Assembly (NCBI GenBank): GCA_965222515.1
Contig: CBDCUE010000021.1
Coordinates: forward strand, 1 to 64,000
Direction: 5' to 3'
From: CBDCUE01 sp965222515
GTDB lineage: Bacteria; Pseudomonadota; Alphaproteobacteria; Rickettsiales; JABIRX01
DNA length: 64,000 nt
Shown: piece after piece, positions 16,998-25,637 of the stretch
Layout: the number at the start of each line of letters is the position of its first letter
Position numbering within the stretch: the first letter of the stretch is position 1
Translations under genes and position numbers: made by a program
The notes under the pieces: model-generated
What the model was told of the DNA's origin: nothing
Databases searched by the model: none
What the model saw: the letters and a program-made list of their open reading frames with translations, nothing else

Positions 16998-18331
16998 ATG
17001 TTACACAAAACTCACCAAACAGGAAATGATATGGATATGTTCAGAAATGAATTAGTAAATATCATAAATATGAAGCATAAACTAGTAATATTATCAAAAT
17101 TAGTAGATTGGAGAAGCATGGAAGAGAAATTTTCATTAAAATATAGTAATTTAGGTAGAGGTGGGCTTCCCATAAGGTTAATGTGTGGATTATTGATGTT
17201 AAAAGAAATAGAAAAGCAATCAGATGAAAAGATATGTGAGCTTTGGGTAGAGAATCCATATTATCAATATTTTTGTGGAAGTAGATATTTTGAGCATAAG
17301 TTACCAACAGTTCCAGAGAATTTGGTATATTTTAGAAAAAGAATAGGAGAAGAAGGAATGGAATATTTATTGTCAGAAACAATAGAAATAGCAAAAAATA
17401 CAAAAGTTTTAAAATCAGCTGATTTTAAGAGGATAACAGTGGATAACACAGTTCAAAAAAAGCAATAACTTATCCTACAGATACTAAGCTGTGCCATAAA
17501 GCAAGGGAGAGTTTGGTAAAGTTGGCAGAAGCAGAGGGTATAAAATTGAGGCAGAATTATAGAATAGTTGGTAAAAAGAGTCTTTTTATGTCAGCGAGAT
17601 ACAGTATGTCAAGAAAGGGTAGAAAAGCAGAACAGAAGAAAGTAAAGAATTATTTGGGTAGAGTAATAAGGGATATTGATAATAAGAAAGGAGATTTGAA
17701 AAACAATAGTAAATTATTTCAAGCATTGCTAAGAGCAAAGTTAATTTACAATCAGCAAAGAACGAATAAGAATAAGATTTATTCATGGCATGAAGATGTG
17801 AGTTGCATAAGTAAGGGAAAAGCTCACAAGAAATATGAGTTTGGTTGTAAAGTAGGTTTTGTAGTAAGTTCTAGGTCAAATTTTGTTTTAGGAGCAAAAT
17901 CATTTGATAACAATCCGTATGATGGACATACATTAAAATCTAATTTGGAACAAGCAGAAAGGTTGAGTGGCAAGAGTTTTAGGAAGGTTTATGTTGATCA
18001 AGGCTATAAAGATCATGGAATAAAAGATAAAAATGTTATTGTGGCAAGAACAAGAAAGAAAACATTATCTATTTTGCAAAAGAAATATCAAAAACGAAGA
18101 AATGCGATAGAGCCAGTGATAGGTCATATTAAAAATGATGGCTCAAGGGGGGCAAGATGTTATCTTAAAGGAAAAATGGGAGATAATATGAATGCAATAG
18201 CAACTGCTATGGGATTTAACTTAAGAAAGCTGTTAAACTGCATAGATAGTTATCTTTTTGCCAAAATCCAAATGGTAATTTTTGTAATAAAAAGTATTTT
18301 TTTAAGAAAAAACACACTTTTTATTATTTAA
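16998..18331 (+). pseudogene. IS5-family transposase, split by a -1 frameshift
   Basis: The frame opens at ATG 16998 with the N-terminal IS5 domain (GGLPIRLMCGLLMLKEIEKQ, then WVENPYYQYFCG) and stops at 17468 shortly after FKRITVDNTVQKKQ. The rest of the catalytic domain (AITYPTD onward, VYVDQGYKDHG, RRNAIEPVIGHIK) continues in the -1 frame to 18331. Copy 1 has one base more here and is open. At the break copy 2 reads CAA AAA AAG, which contains A_AAA_AAG (17456-17462), the classical -1 slippery heptamer, so ribosomal slippage could still yield full-length enzyme. I record it as a broken gene but this is undecided. Confidence 0.8.
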
Positions 18332-18443
18332 TAATTGTTAATTTAACTAAAAATGTAATTATTTAGGTGCGACTAACTACTCCATCCTTACAAGTTTCGT
18401 CGAAATAACAAAAATAGTGCTTTTAGAAAACAACTCTGAAAAA

Positions 18444-18541
18444 CATTATCCCTGCGAAAGCAGGTAGTAAATGCAGATTGCAGTCTTATCAGGACTTTGC
18501 TACAATGGATCCCCGCTTTCGTGAGGATAACGGCGGAGGGG
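18444..18541. repeat. GC-rich palindromic element, copy 2
   Basis: Inverted homologue of 1118-1224: read on the minus strand it gives CCCCTCCGCCGTTATCC, then GCGGGGATCCATTG, and ends in CTGCTTTCGCAGGG. The arms (CCTGCGAAAGC and GCTTTCGTGAGG) pair imperfectly. It differs from copy 1 at the stem centre on both sides in a way that largely keeps pairing. The two copies share the adjoining CACAG-end module as well. Confidence 0.7.
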
Positions 18542-18549
18542 TTTTAAAT

Positions 18550-18602
18550 GCACAAATTTACTAATGCGACACAGTCTGCAAGGGGGAGCAGTTGCTCTGA
18601 GC
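18550..18602 (+). repeat. Dispersed repeat (CACAG / GCAGTTGCT modules)
   Basis: GCACAAATTTACTAATGCGA followed by CACAGTCTGC and GGGGGAGCAGTTGCTCTGAG joins the two modules seen singly or in other order at 1077, 26912, 50949, 57235 and 57581. It lies between the palindrome and the BI-1 gene; nothing else was recognised in the gap 18376-18675. Confidence 0.6.
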
Positions 18603-18675
18603 TTTTCTTTGAATTTAAAAAGATAACTTGCCAGCCCTGTGGAGAACTAGGCGCGGGCTAACCGTTAATAAAGAA

Positions 18676-19392
18676 TTATTTTCTATCCCCAATTAAATGT
18701 AATAAATGGATAAAAATATTAATAAAATCTAGATATAGAGATAAAGCTCCCATTATTCCTGTTTTTTTTACAATTTCTGAACTTTGTCCTGCTAATTGAA
18801 AATAAATTTCTTTTATTTTCTGAGTATCATAAGCGGTTAAACCAACAAAAATTGCAATAGCAGCTAAACTTATCATATTAGCAAGAGCAGAACTTTGAGT
18901 AAAAATATTTATTATACCTAAAATAATAATACCAAAAAGACCCATTATTAAAAATGATCCCATAGATGTTAGATCTTTTTTAGTAGTGTAGCCATAAATA
19001 CTCATAGAACCAAACATAGAAGCCGTGATAAAAAAACTTCTAGCAATTGATGTTCCAGTATAAAGTGCAAAAATGTAAGATAAAGAAAGCCCCATTAAAA
19101 AAGCAAAAGCCCAAAAAGTCATTTGAGTTGCTGAAAAACTCATTTTGTGAACCTTAAAAGATAGCATTATCACCACTACAAGCGGAGCAAACATTATCAC
19201 AAATCTTAAAGGAGTGTTGTGAACTATATTCAATAAAGCAGGATTGCTACCAACCAAAAAAGCTGTTACTCCCGTAATTGCTAATCCTAAAAACATATAG
19301 TTATACACACTAAGCATATGTTTTTTTAAGCCCTCATCATAAGCAATATTTGATTGCTTAACTGTGTGCGATTGAAATCTAGGAAAATTCAT
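18676..19392 (-). CDS. Bax inhibitor-1 / YccA family membrane protein
   Basis: Integral inner-membrane protein of the BI-1 (LFG/TMBIM) family, some members of which act as pH-dependent calcium channels; the bacterial role (YccA modulates FtsH) is only partly known. The 238-residue product has seven predicted membrane helices, the N-terminal YMFLGLAITGVTAFLVG, SYIFALYTGTSIARSFFITA and the signature GLTAYDTQKIKEIY before the last helix, which includes the conserved Asp pair of the family (YDTQ and LYLDFINIF). It stands alone between the repeat cluster and the Bor-like gene. Confidence 0.92.
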   Translation of the reverse strand: MNFPRFQSHTVKQSNIAYDEGLKKHMLSVYNYMFLGLAITGVTAFLVGSNPALLNIVHNTPLRFVIMFAPLVVVIMLSFKVHKMSFSATQMTFWAFAFLMGLSLSYIFALYTGTSIARSFFITASMFGSMSIYGYTTKKDLTSMGSFLIMGLFGIIILGIINIFTQSSALANMISLAAIAIFVGLTAYDTQKIKEIYFQLAGQSSEIVKKTGIMGALSLYLDFINIFIHLLHLIGDRK

Positions 19393-19542
19393 ATTTTTTA
19401 CCTTAAATAATTAATAATTATTATAATATAAAAGTGATAATCATCTTTTTCAAGTGATATTTTAGAAAAAAACAAAAAAATGCTGAAAGTTATAAGAAAA
19501 CCTCTAGCCTTTTTAATTTTAATAATGTTTATTTAGCAGAAA

Positions 19543-19845
19543 CTATCTTTTGCAGTAAATATTCTCTTGTCTTGGAGTATATAAACCATGTGTAAATACT
19601 AAAATAAGTCCTTGTGCGAAAGTTAATTTAGTTTCAACAGCCTCTACTCCACCATTTCTTTTGCAAACACTTCCTACATCTGAATAACTAGTTTGAAATA
19701 TCCCATGTATAAAAAAATGCCCCCATCTAGAAAAACTAGGTTTACGGTGGGACACTTCCATAGGCTTATCGCTTACAGAAAATCTTTGAGTTGCACACGA
19801 TGATAGAATAATTAATGACGAGATTAATATAATTATTTTTTTCAT
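19543..19845 (-). CDS. Bor/Iss-like lipoprotein
   Basis: The 100-residue product starts with a lipoprotein signal ending LSSC (Cys17) and then follows lambda Bor along its length: TQRFSVSDKPMEV, a HFFIHGIFQT block, a Cys (SVCKRNGGVEAVETKLT), FAQGLILVFTHGLYTPRQ and the terminal YC. Bor and Iss are outer-membrane lipoproteins of lambdoid phages and plasmids, tied to serum resistance in E. coli. Here the role is unknown; it may be an acquired prophage moron or simply a vertically kept relative. No other phage gene adjoins it. Confidence 0.85.
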   Translation of the reverse strand: MKKIIILISSLIILSSCATQRFSVSDKPMEVSHRKPSFSRWGHFFIHGIFQTSYSDVGSVCKRNGGVEAVETKLTFAQGLILVFTHGLYTPRQENIYCKR

Positions 19846-19956
19846 GATTTTAATTTAAAAATTAGTAAATGAACTTTAATTCAAGGTATGATAAAAAAAA
19901 CAAAAAAGCAACAAATTATACAATTTGTTTTATTTTCTGCATTGTCTAAATTAGTT

Positions 19957-20706
19957 TTACCAATTAAATGCCAATCCTATTCTAATTATATTAGTGTCAG
20001 CTTCATGTTTTCCTGATATACTTCGTTCTACTCCATTAACAGTTACATCCTCTGCCAAATCAAACTTAGCACCCTCAGAAAACTCATAAGATCCTTGTAT
20101 AGAAACTTTATCTGACAAGCTATAACTTAGACCAGCTCCTAAGACCGTAGCGGTAGAAGAAAACAAATAAGATTCGTCTTCATCTCTAGAACTAAAGCTA
20201 TAAATATTGTTTTGACTTGTATAATATGTTGTAGATCTTGCTATGTTAGCAAAAACATCGAATTTATCGTTTATAACATAAGTAGCTTCTAAACCTAAAG
20301 TAAATGCAAAAAGTGCTTTATATAAAGTTTTTTTACTATATCCAACACTCCTTAAATAATCACCATCATCACCTTTTAAATCACCACCAAGAATATCAAT
20401 TCCTATTTCAGGAGCGATATAAAATTTTTTACTATTCTGAATATCAAACCTATATCCATATGCCAAACCAAGACCAGATATCTTACCAGAAGAACTAAAT
20501 TGAGCATTACCACCTTCATCTTGTTTTACAGTTATATCATAATTCACATAATTCAATTTAAAATAAGAATTTGCTTTATCCAAACCTTCACTAGAGGTTT
20601 TATAGCCTTGCACACTAGATGTTCTATAATCTTGCTCAGCAGCAAAAGCACTTGTTAAAACAACGGTTAAAGCTGTTGCTAAAGCTAAAGTTTTTAAATT
20701 TTTCAT
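19957..20706 (-). CDS. Outer-membrane beta-barrel protein (porin-like surface antigen)
   Basis: The 249-residue product has a cleavable signal peptide (cleavage after SAFA, about residue 22) and alternating strands typical of an eight-stranded barrel: SYFKLNYVNYDITV, ISGLGLAYGYRFDI, KFYIAPEIGIDILG, FAFTLGLEATYVI, KFDVFANIARSTTYY, ATVLGAGLSYSL, KVSIQGSYEFSEG and the last strand TNIIRIGLAFNW, where a terminal aromatic residue is the Bam recognition signal. It resembles small surface antigens of Rickettsiales. No enzymatic motif. Function is inferred only at the fold level. Confidence 0.82.
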   Translation of the reverse strand: MKNLKTLALATALTVVLTSAFAAEQDYRTSSVQGYKTSSEGLDKANSYFKLNYVNYDITVKQDEGGNAQFSSSGKISGLGLAYGYRFDIQNSKKFYIAPEIGIDILGGDLKGDDGDYLRSVGYSKKTLYKALFAFTLGLEATYVINDKFDVFANIARSTTYYTSQNNIYSFSSRDEDESYLFSSTATVLGAGLSYSLSDKVSIQGSYEFSEGAKFDLAEDVTVNGVERSISGKHEADTNIIRIGLAFNW

Positions 20707-20788
20707 TTTTATATATATAATTAGTTAATAAATTTTTAATACTTAAAAATCACAATATATTAATTAATTTTTATATTCAATAAAAAAA

Positions 20789-21004
20789 TTATTTTTCTTG
20801 CTCAATCTCCTCAATTTTTAATTTAGCATTGTTTAACTGGCTTTCTAGGTGTTTTTTTAGCAATGCTCCATATTGATAATTATTGATGTTTTCTTCTAGC
20901 AGAATATTTTCTGAATTCATTTTTGTTACAATGTCTTCTAGTTTATGCACTGCCTCTTCAAAAGACATTTTTGCTATTTCTGCTTTTATTTTTTTTTGTT
21001 CCAT
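20789..21004 (-). CDS. xseB: Exodeoxyribonuclease VII small subunit
   Basis: The 71-residue product is the small helical subunit that coats the long coiled coil of XseA; the complex degrades single-stranded DNA. The family signature is clear: MSFEEAVHKLEDIVTKMNSE followed by LEENINNYQYGALLKKHLES. XseA is not in this window. ATG start; the divergent ggt gene begins 102 bp away. Confidence 0.93.
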   Translation of the reverse strand: MEQKKIKAEIAKMSFEEAVHKLEDIVTKMNSENILLEENINNYQYGALLKKHLESQLNNAKLKIEEIEQEK

Positions 21005-21106
21005 TTTTTGTCTGTTTTAATAATTGATTTTATTTAAAAAATATATTATTATAGAAGTAATCTAGATTCAATTAGTAATTTAGTAATTTTTCTTTAATAG
21101 AAAATA

Positions 21107-22843
21107 ATGCAAAAAAGTCTTTTTTTAATATTTTTATTTTTAACTCTGTTTATTGCAAAAAACAGCTTTGCTCTTGAAAAAGATTTAATAGCACCTGAAG
21201 AAAACTATATTATAGATGAAAAAGAAGAAATTATTGCTCAAGATTTTATGGTTGTCTCAGGTCATTATTTGGCCTCTCAAGCAGGTTATAAAATTCTAAA
21301 AAAGGGTGGTAATGCCATAGATGCAGTAATTGCCGCACAAATGGTTTTAAATATTGTAGAACCTAATGCATCTGGCATTGGTGGCGGAGGATTTTTGTTA
21401 TATTTTGACAAAAAACGAAATAAAACTACTTTTTTTAATGGCAGAGAAACAGCTCCGATAAATATTGATCACAAATTATTTATCAATAAAGCAGGACAGC
21501 CAATAAATTTTAAAAATGCTATAAAAGGTGGCAAATCCGTTGGTGTTCCTGGATTATTAAAAATGCTTTTTTTAGCTCATCAGCAATATGGAAAATTACC
21601 TTGGTTTGAGCTTTTTCAAGATGCTATTGATGTTGCCTCACTTGGTTTTAGCCTAACTCCTAGAATTGAATATTTAGCAAATAACACTCCGCATATTAAA
21701 GAATTCAAAAATACTAGAAAAATGTTTGTAGGCAAGAAATCTGCTGAAGATGAAGAAATTATGATTTTTAATCATAAATTAGCAAATGTTTTTAGAGAAA
21801 TAGCAGAAAATGGCATAGATGATTTTTATAATGGCAAAATAGCACAAAATATCGTCCAAGCTGTGCAAAAAACTAAAATAAATCCCAGCAACTTAACTTT
21901 ATCTGATTTATCCTCATATAAAGCAAGCACAAGAGAACCAATTTGCTCAAAATATCGTAAATATAAAGTCTGCTCTGCACAATTACCAAGCTCAGGAGGA
22001 ATTACTTTGCTACAAATTCTAGGAATTTTAGAAAATTTTGATCTCTCTCAAATAGAACCAAATTCTGCCGAATCCACCCACATTATTGCAGAAGCAACTA
22101 GAATCGCCTTTACCGATAGAAACAAATATTTAGCAGATGAACGATTTGTTGCCGTGCCATCCCTAAAATTATTAAATAAAAAATATTTAAAAACTAGAAG
22201 TTTTTTAATCAATGTAGATGCCACCTTGTTAAAAGTAGCACCAGGAGAGTTCTCTAATGGAACATCATATTATCAGAAAAAAAATGAGCCTGATTCTACC
22301 ACCCATATTTCAGTTATTGATAAAGATGGTAATGCTGTTTCTTTTACCTCTTCAATTGAGCATAGCTTTGGTTCAGGTTTAATGGTAGATGGCTTTTTAT
22401 TAAATAATCAATTAACTGATTTTTCTTTTGTTTCTCATATTGATGGTTTGCCTGTTGCCAACAGAATTGAAGGAGGAAAAATGCCTAGAAGCTCAATGAC
22501 TCCAACTTTAGTTTTTAACGAAAGAAACAAACTTGTCCTAATTTTAGGCTCTCCTGGTGGAGCAAGAATTATACCCTATGTTGCCAAAACAATTATTTCC
22601 GTGCTTGATTGGAATATCCCTATAAATGAGGCGGTTAATTTCCCTAATTTCAGTAAAATTAGCAATGTTTTAGAGTTAGAGGAAGGAACTTATTTTGAAG
22701 ATTTTAAAGAAAAATTAGAAAACATTGGTCATAATGTTAATATTAGAAATTTAACTAGCGGTATAAATGCAATTCATATTACTAAAAAAGGTATTTTCTC
22801 GGGAACTGATTCGAGAAGAGATGGCATAGCATTGGGGGAATAG
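21107..22843 (+). CDS. ggt: Gamma-glutamyltranspeptidase
   Basis: Periplasmic N-terminal nucleophile hydrolase that cleaves glutathione and other gamma-glutamyl compounds, giving Glu and Cys-Gly. The 578-residue precursor has a signal peptide (to about FALEK, residue 22-25), NGRETAP with the substrate-binding Arg113, and the autoprocessing site S-TTHIS, which would expose Thr398 as the nucleophile at the small subunit's N-terminus. Downstream are the NNQLTDFS block, the MPRSSMTP motif and LGSPGGARI. All key residues are present, so it should be active. Followed 4 bp later by ybeY. Glutathione scavenging would supply cysteine to a host-dependent cell (inference). Confidence 0.95.
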   Translation: MQKSLFLIFLFLTLFIAKNSFALEKDLIAPEENYIIDEKEEIIAQDFMVVSGHYLASQAGYKILKKGGNAIDAVIAAQMVLNIVEPNASGIGGGGFLLYFDKKRNKTTFFNGRETAPINIDHKLFINKAGQPINFKNAIKGGKSVGVPGLLKMLFLAHQQYGKLPWFELFQDAIDVASLGFSLTPRIEYLANNTPHIKEFKNTRKMFVGKKSAEDEEIMIFNHKLANVFREIAENGIDDFYNGKIAQNIVQAVQKTKINPSNLTLSDLSSYKASTREPICSKYRKYKVCSAQLPSSGGITLLQILGILENFDLSQIEPNSAESTHIIAEATRIAFTDRNKYLADERFVAVPSLKLLNKKYLKTRSFLINVDATLLKVAPGEFSNGTSYYQKKNEPDSTTHISVIDKDGNAVSFTSSIEHSFGSGLMVDGFLLNNQLTDFSFVSHIDGLPVANRIEGGKMPRSSMTPTLVFNERNKLVLILGSPGGARIIPYVAKTIISVLDWNIPINEAVNFPNFSKISNVLELEEGTYFEDFKEKLENIGHNVNIRNLTSGINAIHITKKGIFSGTDSRRDGIALGE

Positions 22844-22847
22844 CAAG

Positions 22848-23321
22848 ATGAAGTTTTCTTATAATTATATTAATAATATCAACAAATTTGAATTACCAGA
22901 TATTAATCTTTTATTACAAGAAATTGAAAAACAAACTAAAGATTTATTTAAAAATCAACAAGAATTAGAATTTTCTATTGTGATTGAGACAGATAGTTTT
23001 GTGCAAAATCTTAACCAGCAATATAGAAATAAAAACAAGACAACTAATGTTCTTTCTTTTGCTAATTATAATTTTTTAAAACAAAAAGAAGAGCTTGCAG
23101 AATTAGAGTTAGGAGATATAATTTTTTCTTATCAAACTTTGGAACAAGAATCACAAGAGCAGAAAAAAACTATAAAGAATCATTTTTTGCATCTTTTAAC
23201 TCACTCCATTTTACATTTGATCGGCTATAATCATATTGAGCAAACAGAACAAGAAATTATGGAAAATCTAGAAATAGGGATTTTAGAAAAGCTCAACATT
23301 TCTGATCCTTATCATATATAA
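22848..23321 (+). CDS. ybeY: Endoribonuclease YbeY
   Basis: Zinc-dependent RNase involved in 16S rRNA 3'-end maturation and ribosome quality control. The 157-residue product has the family core NVLSFANY and the zinc motif HLLTHSILHLIGYNHIEQTE, corresponding to the usual HGxLHLxGYDH with all three His kept; the first Gly of the motif is Ser here. It sits between ggt and the subtilisin gene with gaps of 4 and 6 bp, so all three are likely cotranscribed despite unrelated functions. Confidence 0.92.
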   Translation: MKFSYNYINNINKFELPDINLLLQEIEKQTKDLFKNQQELEFSIVIETDSFVQNLNQQYRNKNKTTNVLSFANYNFLKQKEELAELELGDIIFSYQTLEQESQEQKKTIKNHFLHLLTHSILHLIGYNHIEQTEQEIMENLEIGILEKLNISDPYHI

Positions 23322-23327
23322 GTTTAT

Positions 23328-25637
23328 ATGAAAAAAATATTTTTACTATTATCTATTTTATTATTATCTAGTTGCTTTAATAGTTCAGACGACAATGCCT
23401 CTGTAGTTACTTTTCATAACCCTATGGGAAAAAGCAGTGCTAATTCTGGTAGCACCTTAAAAGCAAATTTTGTAACTAGTGAATATTATTCAGGAAATTT
23501 TGCTCATCAAAATTTTTTAGAACAAGTCAAAGCAGCAGAGGCTTATAGTTATTTGCAATCTATTAGCAAAGAGCCTGCAGGAAAAGGAATAACAGTAACT
23601 GTGTTTGATTCTGGAGTAGATAGCACTCATAGTGAATTAAGTAGTAGATACAATAGTGCTGATAGCCATACTTTGGGGGGGAGTGATTCTGAAGGACATG
23701 GGACTTTCGTTGCAGGAGTGATTGCAGCAGCCAAAGATGGAGTTGGTATGCATGGGGTGGCATATGATGCCACTATTACTTCCGTGCCAACTAATAGTTT
23801 TAGCACTAGAAATAGTATTACCACTAGAATTAGTGTATCAAATTTCTCTTCGGCAATAATTAATACAAAAGCAACGATTATAAATAATAGCTGGGCATTG
23901 GCAGGAGGAGATAATGATGACAGATTAACTATCCAATCATCAATTACTTCAATTGCAAATAATAATAACAAAAATGTCTTGGTTTTTGCAGCAGGTAATG
24001 ATGGCTTTATTAACAGCTCCTTTCCAGCCATAGATGCAGATAATTCTGCTTATGGTGGACAAGTAATTTCAGTAGGTGCTTTAAATGCAAATAATACAGA
24101 AACAAGTTATAGTAATAGATGCGGAGCTGTTAGAAGATGTTTATTTGCTCCTGGAGGTGATGCTAATTTAGGTCATCAAATATATTCTTTAAAAACTGGA
24201 GGTGGATATGACACATCACAAGGAACTTCTTTTTCAGCACCAATAGTCTCAGGGGCTGCTGCTATGTTGCAAGCTGCCTGGAGTAATTTAACAGGAGAAG
24301 AAGTAATAAATATATTATTAAATACTGCAACAGATTTAGGGGCTACTGGTTGGGATGAAATTTATGGTTATGGTTTGTTAAATCTTTATCAAGCAGTTCT
24401 GCCCGAAGGAGAAGGTAGTAGCATTCTCACTCCCACTTCTCAAAAATATAACACAGCACAAACAAAACTTACCATTCCACAAAATCTACAAGCAATGTCA
24501 AACAATCCTGAACTAAAAAATCTTTTGGCTCAGGGGGTGTTTTTTGATCAATATAATCGAGATTACTCTATTGATTATAATGAGAAAATAACTAGCTATG
24601 GAGATTCTAGTGATAATTTTGTTAATCAGTTTGATCAGCAGAATTCTCTTTCTCCTTTAAATTTTAACTTAAACAATATGAATATTGACAGCTATAATCA
24701 AAAGAAAATTATCAATAAAAGATTAGCAAATTTTTATGCTCCTCAAGAAGATGATAACACAATATTATTAGATAACATTAGTTTAAGATTTAATCTAAGA
24801 AACAACGATAATAACCAATTTGGTTTTAGTAGATCTAGCTATTTGCCTGCGATTCAAAACAGCAGTTTTTTTAGTGAGAATTTAAATGGTGTAGAGCTAA
24901 AAACAAAGAATAATTTTTTGAGTTTTTATGAGCAGAACGGAGATTTTGAATTTTATAATTTTGATTATAAATATAGTTTCAAAAAGAAATTTATTTTACA
25001 AAGTCATTTTATTTATGCAGAATCTAATAATAACAAAGCTAGTTTAAATGGTTTTATTAGCAGGATAAATATCAAACAAAAATATTTTGATATTAGTTCT
25101 TCACTTAACCTCTATCAAGAAAAAAATGCTTTTGCAGGGATAACAGGGGATGGAGCTTTTGATTTAGCAAACTCTTCTAAAAACAACGGAGTAAATATTA
25201 GTTTTTTTAGTAAATTCAGAAAAAAATTCAATTTTTTATTGTCAGCAAATTTTAGTGAAATAAAACCAAATTATAAAAGTGATTTTTTTACAGGGGATAA
25301 AAAATTTAGAACCAGCACTTATTTAGCAAGTGCTGTTTTTGATGCTGATAAAAACAATAAATTTGCTTTTATTTATTCAAAACCTTGGTTAGTAAATCAA
25401 GGAGAGATAAATTTAACTATTCCAGTTGGCATAGATTCAAATAATATTATTCTAACAAAAACAGCTAATATAAATTTTGAAGATTTTGACCAAGATAATT
25501 TTGAATTTTTATGGCAAAGAAAAATAAATAAAAAATTCAATTTTAAATTTAATAGTGTTTATAAAAAATATTATTTCAAAGATTCCAATTATCAAAATAT
25601 TATAGAATTATATGCAAATATTAGTAAAAGTTTTTAA
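23328..25637 (+). CDS. Subtilisin-like (S8) lipoprotein with predicted C-terminal barrel
   Basis: The 769-residue product has a lipoprotein signal (LLLSSC, Cys16), then an S8 peptidase domain with a complete triad: Asp94 in TVFDSGVD, His124 in GHGTFVAG and Ser301 in GTSFSAP; Asn224 in FAAGNDG is the oxyanion-type Asn. From about 370 to 470 follows an Asn-rich linker, and from about 480 to the end a strand-rich region ending in aromatic Phe (ELYANISKSF), as in outer-membrane barrels. The layout recalls subtilisin autotransporters such as Bordetella SphB1, which is also a lipoprotein. It probably sits at the outer membrane with its peptidase outside, processing surface or host proteins (inference). 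The barrel was judged by eye only. Confidence 0.83.
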   Translation: MKKIFLLLSILLLSSCFNSSDDNASVVTFHNPMGKSSANSGSTLKANFVTSEYYSGNFAHQNFLEQVKAAEAYSYLQSISKEPAGKGITVTVFDSGVDSTHSELSSRYNSADSHTLGGSDSEGHGTFVAGVIAAAKDGVGMHGVAYDATITSVPTNSFSTRNSITTRISVSNFSSAIINTKATIINNSWALAGGDNDDRLTIQSSITSIANNNNKNVLVFAAGNDGFINSSFPAIDADNSAYGGQVISVGALNANNTETSYSNRCGAVRRCLFAPGGDANLGHQIYSLKTGGGYDTSQGTSFSAPIVSGAAAMLQAAWSNLTGEEVINILLNTATDLGATGWDEIYGYGLLNLYQAVLPEGEGSSILTPTSQKYNTAQTKLTIPQNLQAMSNNPELKNLLAQGVFFDQYNRDYSIDYNEKITSYGDSSDNFVNQFDQQNSLSPLNFNLNNMNIDSYNQKKIINKRLANFYAPQEDDNTILLDNISLRFNLRNNDNNQFGFSRSSYLPAIQNSSFFSENLNGVELKTKNNFLSFYEQNGDFEFYNFDYKYSFKKKFILQSHFIYAESNNNKASLNGFISRINIKQKYFDISSSLNLYQEKNAFAGITGDGAFDLANSSKNNGVNISFFSKFRKKFNFLLSANFSEIKPNYKSDFFTGDKKFRTSTYLASAVFDADKNNKFAFIYSKPWLVNQGEINLTIPVGIDSNNIILTKTANINFEDFDQDNFEFLWQRKINKKFNFKFNSVYKKYYFKDSNYQNIIELYANISKSF

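Larger units (their letters stand above)
16888..18375 (+). mobile_element. IS5-family insertion sequence, copy 2 (complete)
   Basis: Left end TAGTCGTCCCTAAA (16888-16901) and right end ATTTAGGTGCGACTA (18361-18375) are imperfect inverted repeats (TAGTCG(C/T)(A/C)CCTAAA). The outermost TA on both sides is the probable target duplication. One transposase gene, split by a frameshift, fills the element, with a promoter inside the left end. The second copy is at 1-1045. Together with the possible frameshift this resembles the IS427 group of IS5. Confidence 0.88.
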
